A stretch of 64,000 nucleotides of DNA from Thelonectria olida (GCA_020736575.1 JAGPYM010000001.1:3224001-3288000), one strand, 5' to 3'; shown: positions 22,835-35,064, counted from the stretch's first letter. Translations and numbers: made by a program. Notes: generated by a model from the sequence alone, not told the origin.

Positions 22835-24050
22835 CAGAAGGCATGGACTAGTCCGCCCGGAGGATTGTGTTTGAACATCAAGTTGTGGCGCTCTGGCTTT
22901 TCCTGCAGTAATATTGCTGACATTGGCGCGAAGCTGGCGAGCCATGAACTTCATCTATGATCTTCAATAGAATACGGATACTGGTGCGCCGAACCCGGTG
23001 TTCTGTCCGAAACGGACCGGATCTGCTGGACCGAGGCAGAATTCACGGGCACCAGACAGAAATGTGATTGCTCCTTTGGAACAATGCCTCGAACATGCAC
23101 GTTGATAAAGAGGTTTGTCGAAGAACCGATCAAGAGCTGTGTTCAAGTACATATTTTCCTGCCCATGCTTCATATCTTTGAGTGCCGCGCGTACTAATTT
23201 AGGTAAGGAAGGCTCCTCAGAAGGACGGATACTCCTCAAAGGGCCTATTAAACTAGCAGAAATTGCAAGTGCCGTCTCCCTCTAATGAGAGTTGAATGAA
23301 CGGCCGATTTGAGCGCGTATCTACGAATAGGTACTCCTTCTTTTTCGGCACCTAATTGACCCAGACCCATGAAAATGACCTCCGAGGAGCCTGACGGCAC
23401 TCAAAGAGATTAGCGAGCACGCTTGAGCACGCATGTGCGGACAAGAGGCTTTTCTGCACCAACAATGACAAGGCGGCCTCCAAGGCTTCCCCCAACAATG
23501 CGAGAGGGACAGGGCGCAGTACTCATTATCACAGCTCTCAGTGTTGGCGAATTGCGATTGGCTTATTTTCGACACGGGTGCTGCACTTCGCCTCAAATGC
23601 TCCTTGGTGGCTTGGTGGCCTAGTGACCTATGTCTCCTGCATCTTGTTTTGCCAGTTCTTCTACCTATGAAAGAATCATCCTTGGGTTGCATAAGAAAGC
23701 TCAGGGCTTAGCCCCGAGTTGCCCAACTCCCCCAAATCCTCCCGCCGCATTCTTCAAAGTGCCCCAAACATCTACAAACTTACAATTGCAAGTTTCCCTC
23801 GCCTCCTTGACGTAGTTTCGATTTGGTGACTCCGCCAACCCAAGAACCTCCCATCAGATATTTCGCTGACAGCTTGACACTGTCGTATGGCCTTGTTAAC
23901 ACGTCCCCCTTTTTCCAACCCAACGATACCCTCGTTCGAGCTCAAATCACCAGCAAGGCCCTCTTGGTTCTTCGCCGGGTTACCTCAACAGCTAGCGATA
24001 CCATCTGAATTTCTATCTCTGCCTCTACGACGGTACAAAGCCCTCACACA
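22835..24050. other. gene-poor stretch between the STAND relic and the kinase gene
   Basis: No intact gene. A minus-strand frame from about 23692 to 22964 stays in one phase across two stops and contains an isolated YCALSLSHCWG string reminiscent of HET domains, but the rest does not fit (see rejected items). The last 300 bases carry CT- and CAA-rich leader sequence for the kinase gene. Confidence 0.35.
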
Positions 24051-27000
24051 ATGTATAGAACGAGCGGAGCCTCTGCAACTTCAGTCACACACTGGGAAAT
24101 CCTCGACAGAGGTTTTGGAGATGCATACAGACGCTCCGAGTTAAAAAACGAAAATGCGAGTCAATCGCTAGATATCGGGGCATCCGGAAGGATTGCCATT
24201 TCACTTCGACGCTCCCTGAGAATGGCTCGGAGAGAAACCTCAGCCCCGGGCAAACCATCATTCGTCCCATTCAGCAAGCTGATGGAGATTATCAGCCTAG
24301 AAAATACTCGAAAGCTCCTAGATCAACTGCCCGGTTGCATAGAAATGACAAATATGCAGAAGATGAACTTAGCATCAACGATATGCTTTGGGACACCAGG
24401 ATCCCGCTATTCTTGCCGGAGGCTCGTGGCGACCCTTATTGATGAGGAAAGGGAAGATGACATTCTCGCCGTCATTGACCATTCTTTAAGGGACGACTGT
24501 CTGTTGAACCAGACCCTCACAGCACAGTCGACATTGCAAGACACCACCTGGTCGGAGCTGGCGTGCAAGCTGTTCAGGATCCTGGGCATCGAGGATCAAC
24601 GCGAAAAGACCGCCTTCAATCTGTCAGCTAATAAATTCACCGCACCCTATTTCACACGACCTGAATCTGGAGTTCACCACTACATCTTGGATCTGTCTAC
24701 CGTTCTTCCTTTCACCGAACAGCTTCAGCCAGCATCCGGGCCAAAAATCGCCGATAACCCCAATATAGTTGATGGTTATGGCACGACGAGGCGTACGCGA
24801 ATACATCCAGACCACTTTCACTTTTCGGACTATGGGGTATGGATAATCCTTTGCGCAATAGTTCACATCCACTGACGAGGGCCCAGCCTTCATCAAATCC
24901 TAGCTTCTTCGCGATCAAAGAACTCGCCTCATCTCGTCACGACGACTTCGTCAAGGAGGCCAGCGCACTACTGCCCTTCTCGCATAAGAACGATAAACAG
25001 CTTGTAAAGCTCCTGGCGACATATGAGATTCGGGAAGGGAACACCAGGACGTTTTATCTGATATTTCCTTGGGCCGACGGTAGCATCCGGAGTCTATGGA
25101 GAGCCCATCCCAAGGAATACGAAAATCCCCGTACTGAGTACCTCCTTGGCTGGATTTCCAACCAAGCCCTCGCCATTGCAAACTCTTTGGCTTATCTCCA
25201 CGAGGAATACGCAGAAAACGTGGATGCGCACGACAAGGAGAAATACGGGAGACACGGAGATATCAAGGCCAGCAACTTCCTCGTCTATCCGGACAGCAAT
25301 GTCTCTAAGGGTCGGTTGATTTTCTTGGCCGACTTTGGACTGGCGCGATTCCATCGCCAAAGGACTCGATCGATAGAACCCGTAAAGGCAACTTCACCCT
25401 CATATCGCCCTCCCGAGTTCGATACAACCAGTGGCACACTCAGTAGGAAATCTGACATTTGGAGCCTGGGCGCCTTCTTTTTGGAATTCTTGACCTGGTA
25501 CCTGCGCGGATGGCAGGGCGTTAGCTCGGAATTTCCAGACTTCCGCGAAGAGATCGATTACCAAGGCATAAAATCCGATATCTTCTTCACTATTATCAAC
25601 AACAATGGTCAAAAAACAGCCATAGTCAAAGACAAGATTTACAAATGGATTGCTCAGCTGCACCGCAAGAGGGAAGCGAGTGAATTTGTGCACGACATGC
25701 TGGATCTCGTGCAGGCGAAGATGTTGGTCGTCGATCCCCAGAAGAGAATTACCGCTGTCGAGCTGACCCAGGTCCTGTTGGATATCAACAAGAAGTGCAG
25801 GGTTAAGAAGGGCTATCTCACGCCGGGTAGCCGTGACAAGCCGGGCGGCCCGGGCCGCTGGTATGCGTCGGTTTTGGCGAGGTTTGCAGAGAGAAACTCG
25901 AGGCCTGTTGAGGTCAAGCAGGACCTTCTGAAAGGCCAACCTAGCGGGGTCGACGTAAAGAAGGTCGAGACCCTAGATCAAGGTTGGGAAGATATGGAAG
26001 ATCTAGAAGACAAGGAGGATGACATCAGGGCGAAGAACCCCGTCGAAGCGGACGCTCGCTTCCAGCCCATCGCCACCCCCGTTCGCTCGAGCAGGGCGTA
26101 TGAGAAAATGGTCGAAGGACCGACCGATCTCATGCACGAAGAAACTACCGAAAAACTAGTCAACTTGGCGTCCCCGTCATTTCAGTCTCAGGCGACCGAA
26201 TGCGCGGAAAGGCTGCTCAGAGACAAACGATGTGAGTCCGACGTCGAGCAGTGCGACGCGATGCGGTCGAGAATGTTTGCGATCATCTCGGAACTCCACT
26301 ACTCTCGACCTGAAGGCTTATTTGTTGATGACCGGGGCCAACTGACACAATTCGAGCGTTTTCAATTCAAGTTGGAAGCGCTGACGGGCGAAGAATGGAA
26401 TTGGTGGCCATTAAGGCGACCCAGGCCGGAACTCCGTCCTGGCGAGTCGAGGCTGGGATGGACCTGCGTAAGTGTCGACTCAGAGGACTCAGAAGGGCAA
26501 TAGATGGCTAACCTATGATCCCACTTCTTTAGTCGTGCGGGAATGCTCGATGGGAAGCTGTCCCAGAAGAATTCGCTCAGCATCTCGCCCTGCTTGCCGT
26601 GGAGTTTTCTCTCGTGCATACTTCGCCGCTCCTCGTGCCGCCTCCTCCCACTTGGAGCCCAACCGAAACAACTGCGTTGACCAGGAAGGGCTCGGCTTCA
26701 GGGGCGCCTACCGCGCCTCCCAATCCATGGAACCGCGGAGCGAACTTGGGGACTGGAAACATAAATAATCCGCTTTCGTCTGCACACCAAACATCCGGAC
26801 AAGGCCCCAGAACAATCCGCCCAGCTCGATTCATTTTCCTCGTCACCAAGTTTGGGCGATATGCGCTGGATGAGCTCCCATCCCTCCACCTAGACACGGC
26901 CAACTTTGGCTCAGAGCTCCGGTCGGCTTACTTGCGGCGCAAGGGATTCTGGTCCTCGTGGTTTTCTGCTTATGGGTTTTCACACTGCGATTTTGTCAAG

Positions 27001-27602
27001 GTAAGCTTCCATCATGATGTGACAAATCATGAGACACGAAGTATCTTCCCAACTAATCGGTCGCCGCTCGCTGCACCTCGACACGACTCATACAAGCTGC
27101 CATAACTGACAACGTGCTCAAACAGTTCGAAAAGTACCGCCGCAACGGGTACGCACACCGTGGCTACGGCCTCCCAGATCCAAAGCTCAAGCATTACTAC
27201 TACTCGCCTACCTCTTGGGAGCCACCAATTTCACGAGAGGAATTCAAGGACGTCTTTCAACACGTCGGCCGACGACAAAAGCCCCGATGGGCCGTCCTAC
27301 CCTTTCACAATACCGACGACGACGAACTTCCGACGGATACGGTCAGCCGCATCCCGCAGCGGCTCTGGAACTTTGACAAGTACGGGAACGAGCGTGAGGA
27401 CTTTTGGGGAATTTACGTTTGTGAGCAACGCTCGGCTCTCATGACGGGCTTGCACATTATGCTCTGCCTGGCGCCTTTTATTGGCTTTTGTTTCCTATAT
27501 TTTTTTGGCATTATTACGGGCGATATTCAGAACGCAACGACACCGTTAGCTCTGTCCTTAACATTGCTTGGCTTCTTTCTAAGCGGGATGGGGAAAAGGT
27601 AA
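24051..27602 (+). CDS. large protein-kinase-domain protein with Cys motif and C-terminal membrane hairpin
   Basis: Four exons join in phase: 24051-24836, 24887-26467, 26533-27000, 27126-27602, giving 1103 aa. Residues 1-250 are a helical N-terminal region. A eukaryotic-type kinase domain runs from about 245 to 580: glycine-loop remnant DGYGTTRRTRIHP, lysine in FAIKEL, catalytic loop HGDIKASNFLV (HGD instead of HRD), metal-binding DFGLARF, SYRPPEF in place of APE, and SDIWSLGAFFLEFL. About 200 residues later comes EWNWWPLRRP, and splicing then joins WTC to SCGNARWE, creating a CxCG motif. The C-terminus has a charged stretch (WNFDKYGNEREDFWGIY) and two hydrophobic helices, suggesting membrane attachment. 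It lies just downstream of the decayed STAND NTPase. Substrate and pathway are unknown; catalysis is plausible because Lys, Asp and DFG are kept. Confidence 0.85.
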
Positions 27603-28120
27603 GGCTGGATTTTATTACAAAAAGTTTGAACGTATTACGGCGCGAAGGTCCAAGTCGGGTTTCAGAACGAAGACCACTCGTCCTTCTAGGCCCTCACAGC
27701 AGCAACTCTCGCACTAAAGCTCTAACAAAAACAGCCTGGTACTTTCAAACGCTAAGAAATCCAGCTGTGTTTACTCTAATGACAGTGGAGACTTGTTCTC
27801 AAGGGCGCCAGAGCCCTTTATCGCAGTTACGGCGGCGAAAGCACAGGGGAGCAACTCCCAATACAGTAGGGAGGAGGGGGATACTTCGGGGAGAATACAT
27901 AATGGACGACTTTTAATGCTGGTAGATAGAAGCTGGGTTTGACTTCTCTTAGGGGTTACGGTTAGGTAGATATTACAGAATACAGATTCACAGTTACTCG
28001 CATAGGAAATGTCATAACTCCTATCTGAAGTCAATAACTCCCATCTCAATGCATGACTTCCGCCTTAATGTCAATCTGGTATGTGATGTGTGACATGCAA
28101 CTTGCAGATGTATCTCTTCA
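27603..28120. other. intergenic, convergent 3' ends
   Basis: 3' flanks of the kinase gene and the small Zn2Cys6 gene. Near 27990-28080 the phrase CATAACTCC/CATGACTTCC with CTATCT recurs two or three times, a weak direct repeat. No gene. Confidence 0.35.
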
Positions 28121-29004
28121 CTAGAAATACAAATGGGGCTTTTTCTTTCCCAAGTCGTTTGCCCTTCCTTCGCTTGGCTCAGCCTGCGCTTCCCATGGCG
28201 CTTCCATCATACTATCCCCATCCGTGCCCAAGCTTGAACTCATTCCAGCCATCTCAGTCTGAAGCTGAATATCAGGGTCTGGATCTTGATTAGGAAGATC
28301 TGTGATGGGAACTGTTATTCGATTCAAGGGCGCAGAAGGCCATGGGGCATTTGATGCCGGTGGCTCCCCAGAAGCGCTTCCTAAGCTCGAGGGGTCAGGT
28401 CCAACGCGCTGGTGATACCATTTTCTTATATCGCCCATTGACTGCAAAGGAAGCTCATCCCACTCTTTTATGCGCTCTGATTTGGTCTGAGCTTGGGGAT
28501 GAGGCATTGACTTGGGTTCCTCATTATCAAGTAACTGAAGGACACGATACAGGGCGTCTTCAGTTTCGGCGAGGCGTGCTTCTAATCTGTTAATGAAGCC
28601 AATCGGAATTCCCCTATGGCTTGGAGTTTAGAGTGGGTAAGCTGAGCTGGGATTTGGGTGGTTTGCCTCTTGTTCTGCTCGGGATAGTGACAGTTGGACG
28701 GATCATGGCTGCATTGAAGGCAATGGGGACTATTCGAAAAGGATTCTTATAAGTTTCTCGCCGGAGAGTACAAAGAAAAGGGCGAGAACATACAGTTGCC
28801 GATCACACTGGCATGACAAAGATTGTTAGCGAAATGGGTATCCCTATTAAAGCTACCTACGTTGCACTCTCGACGGTCTGCCTGTCGCATGCGGGGTGGG
28901 CTGGGGGCATGTACCTTGCGCTTCCTTTGACGGCAGTGGCTGCAGGCTATCGGGTGCAGGACATTTCCAGCACCGCCTGCCTTTGCTGTCTCATTGTCGG
29001 CCAT
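28121..29004 (-). CDS. small Zn2Cys6 transcription factor with micro-exon and GC-AG intron
   Basis: Rebuilt from four exons: 28915-29004, 28794-28807 (only 14 bp), 28667-28729, 28121-28613, giving 219 aa with phase kept at each junction. Splicing yields a complete cluster: CSHCRQRKRKC, then DRQLPHC, LQC and a final Cys in DPSNCHYP, six ligands with canonical spacing. The linker GIPIGFINRLEARLAETEDA is the typical start of the dimerisation coiled coil. The rest is short, Pro- and acid-rich, with no middle homology region. The third intron (28614-28666) begins with GC rather than GT; no GT is available nearby and the join gives the expected KRGIPIGF. Target genes unknown. It is transcribed away from the tandem array and the larger regulator. 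Confidence 0.75.
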
Positions 29005-29883
29005 AAGGTGCTGTGCAAACGCCCGACTTTTTCATGTGGGAATGAGTTCGTTAGGTTGAGGTTGGTTATTATTGCGGGGTTGTCTCCTGAGGCTCCTGAA
29101 TTTTACATTTAGGGAAATAAAATAAATAAAATAAATAAAATAAATAAAATAAATAAAATAAATAAAATAAATAAAATAAATAAAATAAATAAAATAAATA
29201 AAATAAATAAAATAAATAAAATAAATAAAATAAATAAAATAAATAAAATAAATAAAATAAATAAAATAAATAAAATAAATAAAATAAATAAAATAAATAA
29301 AATAAATAAAATAAATAAAATAAATAAAATAAATAAAATAAATAAAATAAATAAAATAAATAAAATAAATAAAATAAATAAAATAAATAAAATAAATAAA
29401 ATAAATAAAATAAATAAAATAAATAAAATAAATAAAATAAATAAAATAAATAAAATAAATAAAATAAATAAAATAAATAAAATAAATAAAATAAATAAAA
29501 TAAATAAAATAAATAAAATAAATAAAATAAATAAAATAAATAAAATAAATAAAATAAATAAAATAAATAAAATAAATAAAATAAATAAAATAAATAAAAT
29601 AAATAAAATAAATAAAATAAATAAAATAAATAAAATAAATAAAATAAATAAAATAAATAAAATAAATAAAATAAATAAAATAAATAAAATAAATAAATAA
29701 AATAGGGTCTATTATAGTTTAAACAGCAATTATAGTTATTACTAAATCAAACCCCGCCTACGGACATTTGTTTCTCCACTCGCAAGTTTTCACAACGTCA
29801 TTCGTACCTACAGACTCTCACTCGGTGACGAACTCAACTCCTCGGTGAAAAAGCGCATATGGCTCCACGACGAGCCGCGCGCG
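29005..29883. promoter_or_regulatory. shared upstream region of two regulators, dominated by the AT array
   Basis: Between the minus-strand start at 29004 and the plus-strand start at 29884. Roughly 110 bases of ordinary sequence, the 591-bp AT-only array, then about 180 bases of ordinary leader. Long A-rich arrays tend to exclude nucleosomes, so an effect on both promoters is possible. The 29859 ATG opens a different frame. Confidence 0.45.
29114..29704. repeat. 591-bp minisatellite, 9-bp unit AAATAAAAT, about 65 copies
   Basis: An almost perfect tandem array in which runs of three and four A alternate, each followed by T. The only visible irregularity is at the distal end, where two three-A units occur together. 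The + strand contains only A and T. It sits between the divergent starts of two transcription-factor genes, so it occupies their shared upstream region. Confidence 0.98.
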
Positions 29884-32167
29884 ATGGCTACCCAGCAATC
29901 CCCTCTAAGCGCCTCCGAGACTGCGTCATGTTCGACTCCCGGATATCCTATCGAGCTCCGGAAACGGAAGCGGTCAGGATCCGGCTCACAGCCAGCTCGT
30001 GAATATGGTTTGATGCGAGATACGGGTGAGCACGATGTTGCTCGGTTCGTCGGCAGCGGTAGTGGGATTCACTATATCCGCGCTGTGTATCTGCGACTGG
30101 CTCGAAGGTCGGCTACGAGGAGCAGCACTCAGACAGGGACTACTATCAACACCCTAGTCCCTGGGGAAGATGATCAGCTTAGACAATCGGCCTCCGATAT
30201 GGCTAATCGGGAGAAACCTCTATGGAACTCTCACGAGGTTCTGCCTTGTCAACAAGGGGCGACCACGTCTCCTAGCTTCGACGACTTGGTTGAATGGTCG
30301 AAAAGCTTTTTCGAATCTTGGCATCCGGCCCTCCCCTTTCTCCATGGACCTGACGCTCTTCGCATCTTTGAAGATGCTTCAACCCGAGGAGTCTCTTCCC
30401 TCTCCAACCTGGACTATGTTATTCTGAGGTCAATACTCTCAATTGTTTTGGCTGACAGTCGTCAAGGGCTGCCCCTCACCAAACCAATTCCGTCCAATCT
30501 CGTTTTCCAGAGTGTCGAAGAAGCTGTAACAAGCTCGCAATTCGCACTCAGCCAACCGGCATCTATCCGAGCCACGCAAGCAGCTCTTGCCGTTCAACTG
30601 TTCCTCACCTCGATGCTATGTTTGAACGCGGCCTCACGCCTGGGCGGCCTCATCGTTCGCATGGCCTTCCACCTGGGGCTCCACCGTTGCCCGACACGGT
30701 TCCCCTTCTTTACACCCAAAGAAGCTTCCCTCCGCCGCCGAGTCTTGTGGTGTATATACACGCTGGAGCGACTTCTTTGCCAGTCTCTGGGACTACCACT
30801 GGATATCCGCGACGATGACCTGGATGTCTGCTACCCGGGCGAGGAACGCCATGGCACTTGCAACGACGAGGGAGCTGAGAGGCTCCAATTACTTACATAT
30901 CTCGCCAAACACGCCAGGATACGTGGACTGATTCTCGAACTGCGCAACAAGTCTATTCAGCAACGACAAGACACTGCCGACCGAACAGCTTTTGTGCAGA
31001 CCGAGTTGGCAAAATGGTCGAACGAGATCCAAGATGTTGTCGAGGAGGAAGAAGAAGGGGATCACTCGAGCGACAGCGAAGCACACAGCCCGCCAAAACT
31101 GTCTCCAAGTCATCGTCTAATGCTTCTCGTTCTGAAGCACGAGTCTGCCATATGTCTGAACCGACCTGGTTTAGCTTCTGACCCATCCTCCCCGTCATAC
31201 TCGTCAGCATTTCAGGCGTGCATATCCGCAGCAAAGTCGATATGTATTCTTCTGAAGCGACACAGAAAACGGTACAAACTGAAAACGGACGGGTCTGGCA
31301 AACGACTGGCTCTGCCTCTGCTCTGGCCATCTTTCACGTGGGCGGTGTGGATCAGCCTTTTTGTTCTCATCCATGCCGCCATCGAGAATCAAGTTCCATT
31401 AAGCAGTTCTTTGAGGTAATCTCATTCTCTTGCCCAGTCCTTGAAATGGGCAGTGTATGCTAAAGTTTGGGTATAGGCACGTCATGTCTGGCAAGGATAT
31501 GCTCAGTCATGTTGCTACCAGAGAGACTTCATGGCCTGAGTACTGTCTGGAAGCCGTCGACGAAATGATTTCCGCCGTACAGGAGTTGTCTCGCACTCCT
31601 CCAACTGGCCGAGACTCACCTTCGGGGCTGACTGGAGCTCAATTACTACTGAATCATGGCCAGTCTCAAGGTCAACCTCGGGGACAAGACGCAACTTCTA
31701 CGCCAAACAAACGCCGAGGAACGTTGTCGAACTGGAACGCCGGTTCCGGGGGCGTTGGTCCGGACTCTTCGTTGGAGATTCCCGCGAGTCATGCCAATGT
31801 AGACCAAGGAACCGGTGTCCAGATTCACAACGCAGAGTCGTTGTCGAGGGGTGATGAACCTTTGCTGTCAGATTCGTTTCGACAGCAAACACCATTGCGC
31901 GCGGGAACCGGTACAGTTGTTGGTTATGCGGTAAACCCTTCCACGGCCAATCGATCAGGGCTGACAAATGCCCACACTCAGTCGGGACTGAGCATGGTTC
32001 CCGAGGTAACTGACACTTCGATCGACGGTGGCCCTGTTGAAGGCCAGGAGTCAATGATGTGGTATGACCAACTGTTTGCAAGCTCCTTCAGCGCCATTGA
32101 CAATCCGTTTCTCGTCGCCGCAGAGTTCGATGCTTCTATTGACCCAACTTGGGATTATTTGAGGTGA
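29884..32167 (+). CDS. fungal transcription factor with middle homology region, no visible zinc cluster
   Basis: Two exons, 29884-31415 and 31477-32167, give about 740 aa from the first in-frame ATG (MATQQSPLSAS). The Fungal_trans (PF04082-type) regulatory domain is clear: FVGSGSGIHYIRAVYLRLAR, SFFESWHPALPFLHGPDALR, ASRLGGLIVRMAFHLGLHR, RRRVLWCIYTLERLLCQSLG and LPLDIRDDDLDVCYP. An acidic EEEEEGD stretch and a basic RHRKRYKLK stretch follow. Unusually, no Zn2Cys6 cluster precedes it, although FVGSGSG normally lies 60-120 residues after one. An ATG at 29859 in another frame encodes RDGYPAIPSKRLRDC, which only faintly resembles a cluster without its cysteines. The gene may have lost its DNA-binding exon, or the exon is unrecognised. 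Confidence 0.8.
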
Positions 32168-33362
32168 GAATCGTCGGCGTCGGTAATTATCTTGTATTTT
32201 TACTCGCTCTCTCCGGGTGGGTGGGCGTATAATTAAATGCGTTAAGGTGAAACTTCCATGTCGAAATGTCCATGCGTGAGCGACCAACAGCATCAGAACA
32301 TGCGACTTGTCGAGGGGCAGTGGCCCGCCTCCCGGTCTCGTCTAGCATCGAGCCGAGGGTAATGACCTGCTCTTTATCTTTGCTCCGTTCACTGTCAATA
32401 CGGGATCTAACCTTTAGCTGCTGATCGATGTCACCCGAACTCCAGAGCTATGATAGACGACGAGCTGTCACGACTCGATTTGGGAACAAAAGTGAGAACT
32501 GCTATCACGCCAAGGGAGCGCTAAAAGATTGAGCTAAGGGACTTGAAATAGGGTCAACAGGGACTCGCGGCCTGTCCAGCTCTTATCACCGCCACAAGAG
32601 GCATTATTCGCGGTTTGGCAGAACAGCCGCCCCCAGCGCCGTTTTAATTGGAATGCTCTCAGGTAACCAACAGAGCTCCTCTCAGAAGAACAATCTGGCC
32701 ATTAGGGTCATCTTCCGTCTGGATCTTCAGCGATAAGCATTGGGGTGGAGGCACTCGTGGAGCTGGTCGAGCATAGCCTGGCAGACTAAAGGGGGGACCC
32801 TGCGGTTGATCTCCACCCCCAGCTTTTCGGACCAGGGCCTGGAGGGAAGAATTGCGTTGTTGACGATACGCGAAACCCTGGTAAGAGGCTGAATCCCAGA
32901 AGGATCCTCCTAGACGCTCCCCTCGACTGCAGAAGTGCCTGAGATGACCAGACATCCGGAGGTAAGGAGCTGCATTCAACGCCGAGCCAAACCACCATGG
33001 TATGAGCGGCATCCTCCTCTCACAGCCCGAGAACCTGCAGAATGCATGCAGACCCCTGGCTAGACCCCTTCCAGCAGCGTCAGCCAACATCCAACTCGCC
33101 ATGAATGAGTCGAACCTGGTTCGGTGGCTGCTTTGGTGGCTCTATTAGTGACGGCCATGACTCGCCCGGACCCGGAACCGTCGCAATTAAACTGCCTGGA
33201 TCGACCTTATCGTCGATGCAAACAGGTTCGACGCCCTAAGCCCTCGTCGTCCCCGTCCCTCGTGCATGCGAAGTACTTTGACTTTCTTTTTCCTCGTTTT
33301 GAGGCTTTGAGACGACAAACCTCCCGATTCGAAGGCGCACAGCCAAGTGCCAGCCACCAACC
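32168..33362. other. intergenic region
   Basis: About 1.2 kb between the MHR regulator and the PTH11-like receptor, both on +. A 147-codon minus-strand frame (32659-33102) has no domain and an unusual residue mix, so I do not call it. Promoter of the receptor gene lies at the right end. Confidence 0.35.
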
Positions 33363-34833
33363 ATGGTTTCCAGCACCTCGGTGATTGTAGGTTAATCCCA
33401 TCAGCCATGTTTGTACCCATCTTGGCAGGCTGGTAGATCTAATCCATGTGCTTTCCAGGTAGGAGAATGGGTTTTGTTGGCCTTGGCTCTCGTTCTGGTC
33501 GGCGCCCGCCTCTTCGTCCGGCTTTTCATGAATAGAGACAAGCTTCACATGGCGGATGCAATGCTTCTTATAGCGTCGTGTTGTGCCATTGCACTAGTCA
33601 TCTGCGACACGATAGCCTACAAGAAAGATGCTATGCACGACTTCACCCATACCACCGCTGAGATCTGGAAGGTCAGTTCGTTGGGTCCAGGAGAAAAACA
33701 ATCGTCTTCTTGAGCAGAACACCAGTGCTGACTGCTGCTCTCTACGCCAATGCAGATCCGATTCGCCGTCAACTATTTCTTCGATACCGGCATGTACTTT
33801 CCAAAGTTTAGTATTATCGCTTTCTACTACACCCTCGTTCCGGCCACGCAGCCCAAAATGCGAATCGCTTTATACGCCTTGACCGCCATCACGGTTTGCA
33901 GTGGTCTTGTTACCTTCTTCGATGCGACGTTTTGGTGCGGCCTTGATATCTCATCCAATTGGTATGCATTTTCTTCGTTATGCCCCGACGAGGATTTTCA
34001 GAGGAAGAGCGCTGCCTTGTCAAGGTCACGTCAACGGTGCTGACTCTTCTAGGTCAACCAAACCCGGTGCCTGCAGGGCTTATGACTCGATGGTTATGAT
34101 GCGAATCCATTGGTCACTTAACTTCTCGACAGAAGTCTTGAGTACGCTGCTCGCCCGTAACCTCCCCCTCGATCGCCAGTACTGACAAGCTTAGACGTCG
34201 TGTTTCCCTTTCCAATCATTCGAGATGTCAAGCTCCCAAGACGAAGGGAAAAGATAGGCCTCGCTGTCATCTTGGGCCTGGGTGTGATTACCATCGCTGT
34301 CTCCATAGGGCGCTTTACCAACATGGTGATGATCGGAAATGGCTTTTCCAACTGTGAGACACCGATCCAGCTCCCACTCGCTTGCACTAAATGCGGTTCT
34401 AACCATAACCCCTTGCTCAGATCTTTGGGCCGAGTCAGAACTGTGCGTATCCATCATGGTCGTCGCACTCACCTCTCTGCGGCCATTGCTCCGAAAGCTC
34501 GCACACATGATCAATTCGAGCATCCACAGCAGCGACTACAAGTCTGGAACACCAGGCTACCGATCGACGGATCCCCGAACCAGGACAGCTCGCTCGAGAG
34601 CGAACCACACTCAAGGCTCGGGGGCGTATTGGCGAAGCGTCACTGGAACTCAACACAAGGCCAACGATGATATCAACGGAAGCGAGGTTCAACTAAACGA
34701 GATGAAGGGCGGCAAGGTGTTGAAAACGGAAGAAATCAGAATCTCAAGCGAAACGGTATCGCACGATGGTTCGACCCAGTTTGCTTCGGGTTCGGGAAGG
34801 CCGATGGGCCTGGAACCGGCGCATATGGCATAA
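33363..34833 (+). CDS. PTH11-like seven-transmembrane receptor family protein
   Basis: Six exons join in phase: 33363-33380, 33459-33671, 33756-33961, 34053-34141, 34195-34353, 34421-34833, giving 365 aa. Seven hydrophobic helices are visible: GEWVLLALALVLVGARLFVR, DAMLLIASCCAIALVICDT, YFPKFSIIAFYYTLV, IALYALTAITVCSGLVTFF, IHWSLNFSTEVLNVVFPFP, IGLAVILGLGVITIAVSIGR and LCVSIMVVALTSLRPLLRKL. The splice that yields NWSTKPGAC and the motif ARLFVRLFM fit the fungal rhodopsin/PTH11 family. No N-terminal CFEM domain is present. The C-tail is about 110 residues, Ser- and Lys-rich. Such proteins are thought to sense surface or nutrient cues at the plasma membrane. It lies next to a candidate carboxylate-use cluster, which could be chance. 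The 18-bp first exon is the least certain part. Confidence 0.8.
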
Positions 34834-35064
34834 TACTGTAATGATATAGATACCCATGAGGAACGTGTACGATTTGAAAATAATAGCCAAAAGGTGTGTC
34901 GCATTGTAAGAGTACAAATATACTATTTCCCCAAGACTAGAACTGATAAGTGACGTGGAGTTTACGAGCAGTCTGTTTCCGAACCGTAGACTATCCCAAG
35001 TCATTTTAACCGAACTAGGCCTCAAGAAACCATTCTTCGACGAGAACTCAAGATTCTCTCTCGA

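Noticed and set aside
22964..23692. Possible HET-domain relic on the minus strand (YCALSLSHCWG and a later PLYQRA-like string in one phase)
   Set aside because: Only isolated strings fit; the intervening residues lack the conserved HET blocks and two stops interrupt the frame, so the match may be chance.
29114..29704. Reading the AT array as a CRISPR array
   Set aside because: No spacers; it is a simple contiguous 9-bp tandem repeat in a eukaryotic genome.
32659..33102. 147-codon minus-strand open frame
   Set aside because: No recognisable domain or splice-supported extension; residue mix suggests chance.
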